Assembly (NCBI RefSeq): GCF_024300645.1
Contig: NZ_CP101291.1
Span: 868,001-932,000, forward strand
Origin: Alteromonas sp. LMIT006
GTDB lineage: Bacteria > Pseudomonadota > Gammaproteobacteria > Enterobacterales > Alteromonadaceae
DNA: 64,000 nt
Direction: 5' to 3'
Below the pieces are notes generated by a model. That model did no database searches. It was not told the origin of the DNA and saw nothing but the letters and a program-made list of their open reading frames with translations. Shown one piece after another: positions 18,929 to 26,666 of the stretch (positions within the stretch are counted from its first letter, which is position 1; every line of letters begins with the position of its first letter). Made by a program: the position numbers and the translations under genes.

Positions 18929-19537
18929 TTGAAACTTTACGATACCAAAACTGCTCCAACACCTCGTCGAGTACGAATTTTTATGGCTGAAAAGGGTATT
19001 CATTGTGACGTTGAGCAAGTGGATATTGTGGCAGGTGACAATCTATCTGATGCCATGCGAGCCAAAAATCCGTTGGGTAAAATCCCCATCCTTGAATTAG
19101 ATGACGGAACTTGTATCAGTGAATCCACCGCGATTTGTACTTATTTAGAAGCGTTGTATCCAGAACCGACATTGATGGGAAGCACTCCTTTGGAAAAAGG
19201 CATCATCATGCAATGGCAACAGCGCGCCGAGTTGTACTTGTTTAACCAAGTCGGTATGTGCTTCCAGCATAGCTCTGGCGCGTTTAAAGATCGCATGACG
19301 CCTGTACCAGAGTATGGTCGAGAGGCCGGTATCAATGCAGCAAAGTTTATGCATATGATGGATAAGCATCTAGCGGGGAATACTTACTTGGCAGGTGAGA
19401 GCTATTCTATTGCAGATATTACGGCGTTTTGTGCAATCGAGTTTGCTAGAGTCGTCAAATTAAGGGTGCAGGCTGATCAAGTCCATTTATCAAGGTGGCT
19501 TGATGCGATGCGAGCAAGACCTTCCGCTCAAGCATAA
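18929..19537 (+). CDS. Glutathione S-transferase family protein
   Basis: The 202-residue protein has an N-terminal thioredoxin-like domain (KLYDTKTAPTPRRVRIFMAE, with the glutathione-binding NPLGKIPILELDDG and SESTAICTYLE) and an all-helical C-terminal domain (from about residue 85, ending IADITAFCAIEFARV with the N-capping box). It starts with TTG at 18929, with AAAGGA seven bases upstream. No in-frame ATG fits the start of the fold. The closeness to ubiG suggests co-transcription. The substrate is unknown. Confidence 0.87.
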   Translation: MKLYDTKTAPTPRRVRIFMAEKGIHCDVEQVDIVAGDNLSDAMRAKNPLGKIPILELDDGTCISESTAICTYLEALYPEPTLMGSTPLEKGIIMQWQQRAELYLFNQVGMCFQHSSGAFKDRMTPVPEYGREAGINAAKFMHMMDKHLAGNTYLAGESYSIADITAFCAIEFARVVKLRVQADQVHLSRWLDAMRARPSAQA

Positions 19538-19616
19538 TTTATTGCCGTTTTTTAGACCTTGTTTTTTAAGAGGTGTTTGTTAATATCTTGTTAAGTAGCA
19601 TCAAAGGAGCGCCGAC

Positions 19617-20192
19617 ATGGACATGACAAACTCAACACAGCAAGCCTCGTTTACCCGTATGCAAGACGGTACGAGAGACGACTGGATGAAAATCGCTGCA
19701 GCGCATAAGGCCGATTTTCAAAATACCGCCGACCGTTTCATTGATATGTTGCGTCAACTCGAAGGCATTACCCTCGGATTCAGTTGTGATCAATTGCAAC
19801 ATGCGTTGATGACTGGAACGCTTGCCCGTAGAGCTGGGGCAAGTGATGAAGAAATTGTCGTCGCTCTGTGTCATGACATTGCGAAAGTTATCAACGTGCC
19901 GAACCATGGCGCAATTGCCGCAGAAATGTTCAAACCCTATGTGAACGACCACCTTTATAATGTGCTCAAATATCATCAAGATTTTCAAGGTGAGCATTAC
20001 TACGCATACTTAGATGCACCTACTGATCTGCGCTTACAATACAAAGACGAACCTTGGTATGAGTTAGCTGTGAAATTAGTTGATGAGTGGGATGCGGAAG
20101 GGTTTGACCCAAATTTTGAAGTTGACTCGTTAGAGAGCTTTATTCCGCTCATTCGCAAAGTGGTGCACGCTGAGCCTAAGGCGGTAGGTTAG
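19617..20192 (+). CDS. HD-domain protein of the PhnZ/MIOX-like diiron oxygenase type
   Basis: The 191-residue protein has an HD fold with candidate metal ligands His62 (QHALMTG), His86-Asp87 (CHDIAK), His97 (NHGAI), His120 (KYHQDF) and an Asp near 156-159 (VDEWDAEGFDP). Four histidines plus two aspartates in this spacing resemble the mixed-valence diiron oxygenases PhnZ and inositol oxygenase rather than phosphohydrolases. No phosphonate gene is next to it, so the substrate is open. AAAGGAG precedes the ATG. The last four bases overlap the convergent DNA ligase gene. Confidence 0.78.
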   Translation: MDMTNSTQQASFTRMQDGTRDDWMKIAAAHKADFQNTADRFIDMLRQLEGITLGFSCDQLQHALMTGTLARRAGASDEEIVVALCHDIAKVINVPNHGAIAAEMFKPYVNDHLYNVLKYHQDFQGEHYYAYLDAPTDLRLQYKDEPWYELAVKLVDEWDAEGFDPNFEVDSLESFIPLIRKVVHAEPKAVG

Positions 20193-21781
20193 TTTAAGAA
20201 GCTTCGTTTGAAGCCCTCCAAAGTATCCGCTTCTTCTGCTGGCTTATCCCAGCGTATGCGATGAATGCGAGGAAAGCGCAAGGCGATACCTGATTTGTGC
20301 CGATTTGATTCATGAGCACCATCAAATGCCACCTCAAATACCAGTGCTTTTTCGACCTCTTTTACTGGCCCAAAGTGCCCAATAGTATGCTTTCGCACCC
20401 ATTTGTCGAGCTCTTTAAGCTCGGCATCGGTAAATCCAGAATAAGCTTTGCCAATGGGTAATAAACGCCTCTCGCCTGCTACGTCTGTCCAGACCCCAAA
20501 GGTAAAATCGGAGTAAAATGACGAACGCTTGCCATGCCCACGCTGGGCATACATGATCACGGCATCAACCAGTTTGGGATCGCGTTTGAATTTGTACCAT
20601 GAACCTTTGGGACGCCCTGGTGTGTACATAGTATCGGCTCGTTTAAGCATTAAGCCCTCGACTAAACCATCATGCTCTCGGCAAGCTTGCTCTCTTTGTG
20701 AGTGGAGCGCATCAACATCTTTGATCGTAAATGATTTGGATAACCGAACTCGCTCGTGTGATTCTGAGAATAAACGACGCAATAATAACTGGCGCTCCAG
20801 TAAAGTTGTCTGAGTCACCTCTTGCCCGTTGTGCTCCAATACATCATAAATGACTAACCCACATGGAATGTCGGATTGTAATTGACGCGAGGGTTTTTTC
20901 TTATTCAAGCGCTGCTGTAATTGATTAAACGTACTGATGTTGCCAGCGGCATCAAACGCCAAAAGTTCTGCGTCAAACACGCCATAGACCTCTAGCAACG
21001 GTAATACGTCGGGAAAGCTATGGCTAATATCATCACCAGTACGTGAAAACATGGCTTTGCCTTGAGGCTTGTTTACCACTTGAACGCGGATGCCATCGTA
21101 TTTGTATTCTGCGATGTACTGGGATAAATCGATTTTTGCAATATCATCTGCAAGCAATGGGTGAGCAAGCATGACGGGGTGAAAGACAATTTTGTCACGA
21201 ATATCGGGCTTGTCAGCGTTACCCTCGAGCCAGTCTAGCAATTCTTGATAAGGTGGGCTAAGGCCATGCCACAATTGTTCGATTTCGGCCACATCACAGT
21301 TGCCATATTCGGCTAACACCTGTTTGAGTCGCCGAGCCGAAAGACCAACGCGTAACCCACCGGTCCCCATTTTGATTAAACTCCAGCGCATGGAAGGGCT
21401 AAAATTATTGAGACAGTGCACTAAAAATTCTTCGATATCGGCTTTTTTGTGAGACTCGACGTAGTCGACTACCTCATCAAATGACGGAATAATAAAATCC
21501 TCATCAGGTATTGCTGGCCACAAATGCGCCACCGTCTCACTCATTTCCCCAATGTAGTCGTAGCTTAGTGTAAATAAGGTTTCATCTATGCGTTCGAGCA
21601 TGAGCTGTTTGATCGTATTGCGTTTGAAAAATTTAAAGTGAAGGTCCCCCGCGAGCATGGCAATGACATAACCGCGCTCAGGATCAGGAGCTTGTGTGAG
21701 ATACTCACGCAATAGTCGCGACTTGGCTTTGTGACTTTGCGTAAAATACAACGCATCAAACAGTTCAGCCACGCGCCTCAT
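20189..21781 (-). CDS. ATP-dependent DNA ligase of the DNA-ligase-associated repair cluster
   Basis: The 530-residue enzyme seals nicks using ATP. An N-terminal DNA-binding domain (about 1-200, helical, with GTGGLRVGLSARRLKQ) precedes the nucleotidyltransferase domain. That domain has motif I YKYDGIR (Lys227 takes the AMP), motif Ia MFSRTGDDIS, motif III VFDAELLAF, motif IV EGLMLKRAD and motif V WYKFKRD. The C-terminal OB fold ends RFPRIHRIRWDKPAEEAD. It matches the bacterial ligase family that travels with an exonuclease, an Lhr-type helicase and a metallophosphoesterase. All four are in this window. The ATG overlaps the exonuclease stop by four bases. Confidence 0.92.
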   Translation of the reverse strand: MRRVAELFDALYFTQSHKAKSRLLREYLTQAPDPERGYVIAMLAGDLHFKFFKRNTIKQLMLERIDETLFTLSYDYIGEMSETVAHLWPAIPDEDFIIPSFDEVVDYVESHKKADIEEFLVHCLNNFSPSMRWSLIKMGTGGLRVGLSARRLKQVLAEYGNCDVAEIEQLWHGLSPPYQELLDWLEGNADKPDIRDKIVFHPVMLAHPLLADDIAKIDLSQYIAEYKYDGIRVQVVNKPQGKAMFSRTGDDISHSFPDVLPLLEVYGVFDAELLAFDAAGNISTFNQLQQRLNKKKPSRQLQSDIPCGLVIYDVLEHNGQEVTQTTLLERQLLLRRLFSESHERVRLSKSFTIKDVDALHSQREQACREHDGLVEGLMLKRADTMYTPGRPKGSWYKFKRDPKLVDAVIMYAQRGHGKRSSFYSDFTFGVWTDVAGERRLLPIGKAYSGFTDAELKELDKWVRKHTIGHFGPVKEVEKALVFEVAFDGAHESNRHKSGIALRFPRIHRIRWDKPAEEADTLEGFKRSFLN

Positions 21782-22815
21782 GACTCGCTATCCTCATCAT
21801 AACCAATTAACCTGAGCGCGCGAGCAGTATAACCGAGTTGTTCACAAGCATGAATAAGTGCGTCTTCACGGCCATGGGTTACCCAGACTTCTCTGGGATT
21901 GACTTCTTGAATCGAGTCTAATAATTCTTGCCAATCGCAGTGGTCAGAGATGACCAGTGGCAGTTCTACGTTTTTTTGTTTGGCACGGGCACGTACCTGC
22001 ATCCAGCCCGATGCACCGACAGTCAGTACATCAGGTAGGCGTCTTGACCAGCGATCGTGAAGAGCAGAAGGGGGGGCTAGGACAATTTGACCCCGGAGTG
22101 CATGCTTATCCGCCACTTCCGTGACCGGAATAATCTGGCCAAAATCAAAGCCATACTTGCGATATAACTCAATCAATTTAATCATAGCGCCATGCACATA
22201 AATTGGCGCTTGATAGCCAGCGGCGCGTAAGCCAAGCAGAACACGCTGGCATTTACCCAATGCATACACACCAATCAAATGGCACCGTTCGGGAAAGCGA
22301 TCAAGCGAGGTGAGTAGTCTGTCGATTTGTGATGAGAGTGTCGGATGTTTAAATACTGGTAATGCAAATGTGGCTTCAGTAATAAACACATCGCATGGTA
22401 TTGCTGTGAATGACATACAAGAGGGGTCGGGTGTGCGTTTGTAGTCGCCAGTAATCACCACCCGGGCATCGCGATACTCAAGCAAAACTTGCGCCGAGCC
22501 CAAAATATGACCAGCTGGATAGAAAGTCAAAAAGACGGGTTCAATCACACCAATGTTGATACGTTGACCATATTCTAGTGCAGAAGTGATTACAGCATGG
22601 TCATCGCCATAGCGAACCGCCATGATAGCTAAGGTTTCTGGAGTGGCCCAGACCTGACCATGCCCACCGCGTGCGTGGTCAGCGTGCCCATGCGTCACAA
22701 TGACCCGTGAATGTGGACGCATTGCATCTATATAGGCATCTGCGGGCTGGCAATATAACCCCTCAGGACGGGGTTCAAGCCAAGTTTCTGGATGGTTATT
22801 TGTCGTTAGCATCAT
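21778..22815 (-). CDS. DNA-ligase-associated MBL-fold exonuclease
   Basis: This is a 345-residue metallo-beta-lactamase/beta-CASP-like nuclease. Metal-binding motifs seen are VTHGHADHARGG (HxHxDH) near residue 40, GHILGSAQVLLEY, VITGDYKRTPD and ITEATFALPVF. Near the C-terminus are LVISDHCDW and VWVTHGRED. The related protein of the Pseudomonas putida four-gene cluster is named Exo. The ATG is doubled (22815 and 22812); the first is listed. It is translated first, then the ligase with a four-base overlap, so the two form one operon. Confidence 0.9.
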   Translation of the reverse strand: MMLTTNNHPETWLEPRPEGLYCQPADAYIDAMRPHSRVIVTHGHADHARGGHGQVWATPETLAIMAVRYGDDHAVITSALEYGQRINIGVIEPVFLTFYPAGHILGSAQVLLEYRDARVVITGDYKRTPDPSCMSFTAIPCDVFITEATFALPVFKHPTLSSQIDRLLTSLDRFPERCHLIGVYALGKCQRVLLGLRAAGYQAPIYVHGAMIKLIELYRKYGFDFGQIIPVTEVADKHALRGQIVLAPPSALHDRWSRRLPDVLTVGASGWMQVRARAKQKNVELPLVISDHCDWQELLDSIQEVNPREVWVTHGREDALIHACEQLGYTARALRLIGYDEDSES

Positions 22816-22862
22816 TATGCATACGTTTGTTTGTGGTAGAGGTTTGAAAAGTTGTTAAAATT

Positions 22863-22882
22863 TAACTTAATTGATTAAGTTA
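22863..22882. promoter_or_regulatory. Inverted repeat, operator candidate upstream of the GPH symporter
   Basis: TAACTTAAT and ATTAAGTTA form 9-base arms around a 2-base centre (TG). The site lies in the 139-base divergent gap between the exonuclease and the symporter, 72 bases before the symporter ATG. The size and symmetry fit a dimeric repressor such as a LacI or GntR protein controlling sugar uptake. No regulator gene is adjacent. Confidence 0.5.
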
Positions 22883-22954
22883 ATATAGTGTTAACGCACA
22901 TTATCATGTTATTATCACGGCCTGAAAATAATAAGCGACATCAGGAGCACTAAG

Positions 22955-24358
22955 ATGACCGATCGCAAAGCGGATACCGCACCATTATCGTTTAAAGAAA
23001 AGGCTGGTTACGGCCTAGGCGATATGGCCTCGAACTTTTATTTGGGCTTTTTTGGCCTATATCTATTGTACTATTACACCGACGTTTATGGTCTTGCACC
23101 GGCAGCGGTTGCTACCATGATGTTGATTTCCAAAATCATTGATGCAGTGACAGACCCAGGCATGGGGTTAATTGCTGACCGTACCAATTCACGCTTTGGT
23201 AAGTACCGTCCATATCTGTTATACATGGCGATCCCTTACGGTATTTTAGGGGTGGCGATTTTCTATGGCCCTGAACTATCGGATACCGGTAAACTCATTT
23301 ATGCTTATGTGACCTACATTGGCGTCATGCTTATCTATACCGCAATCAACGTCCCTTACTCTGGTCTATTAGCGGTCATCTCTCCAGTCGCAGAAGAGCG
23401 GACTAAAGCCACCACTTATCGCTTCATCTTTGCTAGTGGTGGTACTTTGCTGGTCGCAATGTTCGCGACCCCATTGGTCAATATGCTTGGCGGTGGCGAT
23501 GATGTGTTTGGTTTTAGAATGACCATCATCTTATTCGCCATCTTGTCTATGTTGTTCTTCTGGACGACGTTTGCCACAACCAAAGAGCGCATCGAGCTTC
23601 CTAAACACAAAACCAAGCCAATGGAAGACTTGAAGGAGCTGATCAAAAACATCTCATGGGTGATTTTGGCACTTGTGTGTATTGTGTTGCTAGTGGCTTA
23701 CGTCACGCGCGTTGCGACAGTCATTTATTACGTCAAATACTATCAAGGACACAGCAGTGAAGCCTTTATTTGGATATTTGACCGCGTCGCTGTGTTCTCC
23801 TCGATTGCCTTGCTCGGCCAATTGATTGGTGCGATGTGTACGCCTTGGTTTACTAAGCGCTACTCAAAGCACATGCTTGTATTATGGTCATCTGTGGCAC
23901 ACGCTGGTTTCTTGGTCTTGAGCTATATGGTGCCAGCTGATAGCTATTGGTTAGCTGTGTTCTTACACACTTGTGGTCTATTTACCTTTGGTTTAACCAT
24001 TACGTTATTGTTTGCGATGTTTACTGACTGTGCTGAATACGGTGAGTGGTTAACTGGTTCGCGCGCTTCAGGGCTCACAGTTTCCGCGTCTATGTTTGCG
24101 CTGAAATTTGGTTCTGCTATTGGTGGCGCCTTACCAGGATTTATCCTTGCTGCTGTTGGTTTTGTCGCCAATACAGAACTGACCGAATCAGCTATGAACG
24201 GTATTCACTGGATGACAACATTATTACCAGCGGTGTTATTTATCGCCGGCGGTGCGTTGATGGTGTTCTACAAACTAGACAAGACGCTACTAGATAAAAT
24301 CGAAGTAGAATTGTTAGAGCGCCGTGAAAAAGGCGATTTTAACTCACAAACTAATTAA
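22955..24358 (+). CDS. GPH-family sugar:cation symporter (MelB-like)
   Basis: The 467-residue inner-membrane protein has 12 predicted helices and the marks of the glycoside-pentoside-hexuronide:cation symporters. These are KAGYGLGDMASNFY at the start, KIIDAVTDPGMGLIADRTNSRFGKYRPYLL (helix 2 and the A-motif-like loop) and INVPYSGLLAVIS. DCAEYGEWLTGSRASGL follows in the second half. The neighbouring GH13 glucosidase suggests an alpha-glucoside such as maltose, isomaltose or a short oligosaccharide. AGGAGCACTAAG precedes the ATG. The pair forms a compact uptake-and-hydrolysis operon. Confidence 0.9.
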   Translation: MTDRKADTAPLSFKEKAGYGLGDMASNFYLGFFGLYLLYYYTDVYGLAPAAVATMMLISKIIDAVTDPGMGLIADRTNSRFGKYRPYLLYMAIPYGILGVAIFYGPELSDTGKLIYAYVTYIGVMLIYTAINVPYSGLLAVISPVAEERTKATTYRFIFASGGTLLVAMFATPLVNMLGGGDDVFGFRMTIILFAILSMLFFWTTFATTKERIELPKHKTKPMEDLKELIKNISWVILALVCIVLLVAYVTRVATVIYYVKYYQGHSSEAFIWIFDRVAVFSSIALLGQLIGAMCTPWFTKRYSKHMLVLWSSVAHAGFLVLSYMVPADSYWLAVFLHTCGLFTFGLTITLLFAMFTDCAEYGEWLTGSRASGLTVSASMFALKFGSAIGGALPGFILAAVGFVANTELTESAMNGIHWMTTLLPAVLFIAGGALMVFYKLDKTLLDKIEVELLERREKGDFNSQTN

Positions 24359-24371
24359 TCTAAGGAAAATA

Positions 24372-26060
24372 ATGCAAGTCATCAGTGATGCTGCCTCGCG
24401 AGGCCATATCCAAAAGTGGTGGAAAGAGCAAATTGTCTATCAAATCTATCCGCGCAGTTTTAAAGACTCAAACGGTGATGGCGTAGGCGATTTACGTGGC
24501 ATCATTGATAAACTGGATTACATCAAAAGCTTGGGCGTGACGTCAGTGTGGATCAATCCCATCTACGCCTCGCCCAATGATGATAATGGCTATGACATTA
24601 GTGATTATCGCGCCATTATGCCGGAGTTTGGCACGATGGCGGATTTTGATGAACTCCTTGAAGGCTTGCACGCACGTGGCATCAAATTCATCATGGATTT
24701 GGTGGTGAATCACTCCTCAGATGAGCACGAATGGTTCAAACAGTCGCGTTCATCGCGCGATAATCCTTACCGCGATTACTATCACTGGTGGCCAGCCGAG
24801 AAGGGTAAACCTAATTGGCGCTGGAGCTATTTTGACGAGCGCGGCGATGCATGGAAATACGACGAGCAAACCGACTCGTATTACTTACACTATTTTGCCG
24901 TTAAACAGCCTGATTTGAACTGGGAAAACCCCAAAGTGCGTCAAGAAGTATATGACATCATGCACTTTTGGGCGCAAAAAGGCGTCGATGGCTTCCGTTT
25001 AGACGCGTTCCAGTTTGTATCCAAAGACACTGATTTTCCTCAGCTGCCAGACGAGTACATGGAGGGTAAACAGCACATCATCAAATACCACGGCATGGGA
25101 CCGAACATTCATGCTTACTTGCGCGAGATGTATGAAGAGGTTTTATCGCAATACGATGTGTTTGCAGTCAGTGAGGGCGCTGGGTCGTCTTTCCAAGATG
25201 CCCATGATTTGGTCGATACTCACCGCAATGAATTGCAAATTGCGTATCATTTTGAAGGGGCTGAATTGGGCAAAAATGTCGATAATCCTCATACGCTGCT
25301 CGAATTCAAACAGCTTTATTCAGCTTGGGATGAGTCGTTTTCGTCAGATGGTTGGTTGTCGATTTTCTTAGCGAACCACGATATGTCTCGAATGGTCTCG
25401 CGCTGGGGCAATGACTCAGACGAACATCGCGAAGCCTCAACTAAGTTACTCAATACGTTTTTGTTGACCATGCGTGGCACACCGTTTACGTATTTTGGGG
25501 ATGAATTGGGCATGACCAATATTCGCTTCCAGACCATCGAAGAATACAAGGACATCGATGCGATTAACGGCTACAAAAAAGCCCAAGCAGATGGCGCGGA
25601 TATGGATACTTTCATGCGCAATTTAATTGAGTATAGCCGTGATAATAGCCGCACGCCGATGCACTGGGATGCATCAACTCAAGCGGGCTTTACCACAGGA
25701 GAGCCCTGGATCAACGTGCATGAAAACCATGCAGTGATTAATGTTGAAGCACAAGAAGCCGATCCACTTTCACCACTCAATCATTTCCGAGCATTAACGG
25801 CGTTGCGTCAACAGCACAAAGTATTGGTGTATGGTGACTATGAGCTGTTGCTCGCTGAGCACGAGGATATCTATGCATATGTGCGTCGCTATGAAGGGCA
25901 GTCGATGTTGGTGTTGATGAATTTCTCAGCGAACACGCACACAGTGAGTTTGGCTGAATTACTAGCTCATACTCAGGTTCTAGTGAATAATACGACAGAC
26001 TGCGTAATAGAAGGTGAGCAAATTACCTTGACGCCATATCAGGCGGTGGTCTTAGGTTAG
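24372..26060 (+). CDS. GH13 alpha-glucosidase (oligo-1,6-glucosidase / alpha-glucosidase type)
   Basis: The 562-residue cytosolic enzyme has the GH13 barrel. It begins WWKEQIVYQIYPRSFKDSNG and has MDLVVNHSSDEH, then the nucleophile Asp211 in GFRLDAFQFV and the acid/base Glu268 in FAVSEGAGS. The transition-state stabiliser is Asp337 in LANHDMSR. RTPMHW marks the exo-alpha-glucosidase subgroup. No signal peptide is present, so it acts after import by the symporter 13 bases upstream. The ATG at 24372 has AAGGAAAATA before it. An open frame from 24324 only overlaps the symporter. Bond preference (alpha-1,4 or alpha-1,6) cannot be settled here. Confidence 0.92.
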   Translation: MQVISDAASRGHIQKWWKEQIVYQIYPRSFKDSNGDGVGDLRGIIDKLDYIKSLGVTSVWINPIYASPNDDNGYDISDYRAIMPEFGTMADFDELLEGLHARGIKFIMDLVVNHSSDEHEWFKQSRSSRDNPYRDYYHWWPAEKGKPNWRWSYFDERGDAWKYDEQTDSYYLHYFAVKQPDLNWENPKVRQEVYDIMHFWAQKGVDGFRLDAFQFVSKDTDFPQLPDEYMEGKQHIIKYHGMGPNIHAYLREMYEEVLSQYDVFAVSEGAGSSFQDAHDLVDTHRNELQIAYHFEGAELGKNVDNPHTLLEFKQLYSAWDESFSSDGWLSIFLANHDMSRMVSRWGNDSDEHREASTKLLNTFLLTMRGTPFTYFGDELGMTNIRFQTIEEYKDIDAINGYKKAQADGADMDTFMRNLIEYSRDNSRTPMHWDASTQAGFTTGEPWINVHENHAVINVEAQEADPLSPLNHFRALTALRQQHKVLVYGDYELLLAEHEDIYAYVRRYEGQSMLVLMNFSANTHTVSLAELLAHTQVLVNNTTDCVIEGEQITLTPYQAVVLG

Positions 26061-26066
26061 ATTTAT

Positions 26067-26092
26067 AGAGGGGATGTTATGTCCCCTTTTTT
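26067..26092 (+). terminator. Rho-independent terminator after the glucosidase gene
   Basis: AGGGGA (26069-26074) pairs with TCCCCT (26082-26087) across a 7-base loop, followed by five more T residues after the stem's final T. It ends the sugar operon on the plus strand. The stop codon of the convergent toxin gene lies inside this hairpin. Confidence 0.75.
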
Positions 26093-26367
26093 ACGTCTCG
26101 ATAAAAGTTTTCATGTGAGCCAAGTGCAATTAACTCTAATGTTAATGTTCCATCTATATAACTGTAACCGAGTAAGGTTAGTTGCTTTGCCATTTTAAAC
26201 TTATACACTCTCAAAAAAGATAAGTCTCCTTTTTTTAGTTCACCTAACAGTGGCTTTGCCATCAAATCTTGTACGGCTTTGTCTAAGTCTTTCTTCTGAT
26301 TGAGGTGTAATTTCTTTACCGCTTTTTTGAAGCTCGGCGTTTGCAGTACCTGAGTAATGTTAGCCAA
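26077..26367 (-). CDS. RelE/ParE-superfamily type II toxin
   Basis: The 96-residue product (start TTG at 26367) has a RelE/ParE-like pattern: an amphipathic N-terminal helix (SFKKAVKKLHLNQKKDLDKAVQDL) and the strand series LRVYKFKMAKQLTLLGYSY, TLTLELIALGSHENFYRDVKK. The LGSHENFYRDxK ending is common in RelE-type mRNA-cleaving toxins. The TTG overlaps the antitoxin stop by eight bases, the usual coupling in such pairs. An open frame extends upstream to 26436, but those codons lie inside the antitoxin gene in another frame. Confidence 0.82.
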   Translation of the reverse strand: MANITQVLQTPSFKKAVKKLHLNQKKDLDKAVQDLMAKPLLGELKKGDLSFLRVYKFKMAKQLTLLGYSYIDGTLTLELIALGSHENFYRDVKKGT

Positions 26368-26581
26368 AATCGTAATTTTCCAATTTACCAGCTTCTTTTT
26401 CAGCTTTAGCAATGATAGCTTGTCTGACAAACTCATAAGGTAAATCAGGATTATCTTCCATTATTTCACCTATCTTTGCCCAATGTTCAATTTGTTTGGG
26501 AGTAGTACGGTTCAGCGCTTTACCCATAATAGATGCCTTTTCAACGAGTTCTTGATCCAGTCTAACACTTGCGGTTGCCAT
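26360..26581 (-). CDS. ParD-like antitoxin
   Basis: The 73-residue protein begins MATASVRLDQELVEKASIMG, a ribbon-helix-helix DNA-binding start typical of ParD-like antitoxins. TPKQIEHWAKIGEIMEDNPDLPYE follows, then a charged tail that would wrap the toxin. It is encoded just upstream of the RelE/ParE toxin. Such proteins neutralise the toxin and repress the shared promoter. The pair sits between the sugar operon and the helicase gene of the repair cluster, so it is probably a later arrival. Confidence 0.85.
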   Translation of the reverse strand: MATASVRLDQELVEKASIMGKALNRTTPKQIEHWAKIGEIMEDNPDLPYEFVRQAIIAKAEKEAGKLENYDFG

Positions 26582-26615
26582 AAAAATGTTCCAAAAAGTA
26601 AAAAATCATGTAAAT

Positions 26616-26642
26616 TGTAGCAACTAGAATCAAATGTAGCAA
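26616..26642. promoter_or_regulatory. Direct repeats upstream of the antitoxin, operator candidate
   Basis: TGTAGCAA occurs at 26616-26623 and 26635-26642, 19 bases apart, about two helical turns. The second copy runs into TTGCAACA. The repeats lie in the 85-base divergent gap between the antitoxin and helicase starts. Ribbon-helix-helix antitoxins bind paired short repeats, so autoregulation of the toxin-antitoxin operon is a reasonable inference. The helicase promoter would share the region. Confidence 0.4.
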
Positions 26643-26666
26643 ATTGCAACATTAAACCTTTTTGTT

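Noticed and set aside
26077-26436. 119-residue version of the toxin
   Set aside because: The first 23 residues overlap the antitoxin gene and look like low-complexity reverse-frame sequence; TTG 26367 fits RelE/ParE length.
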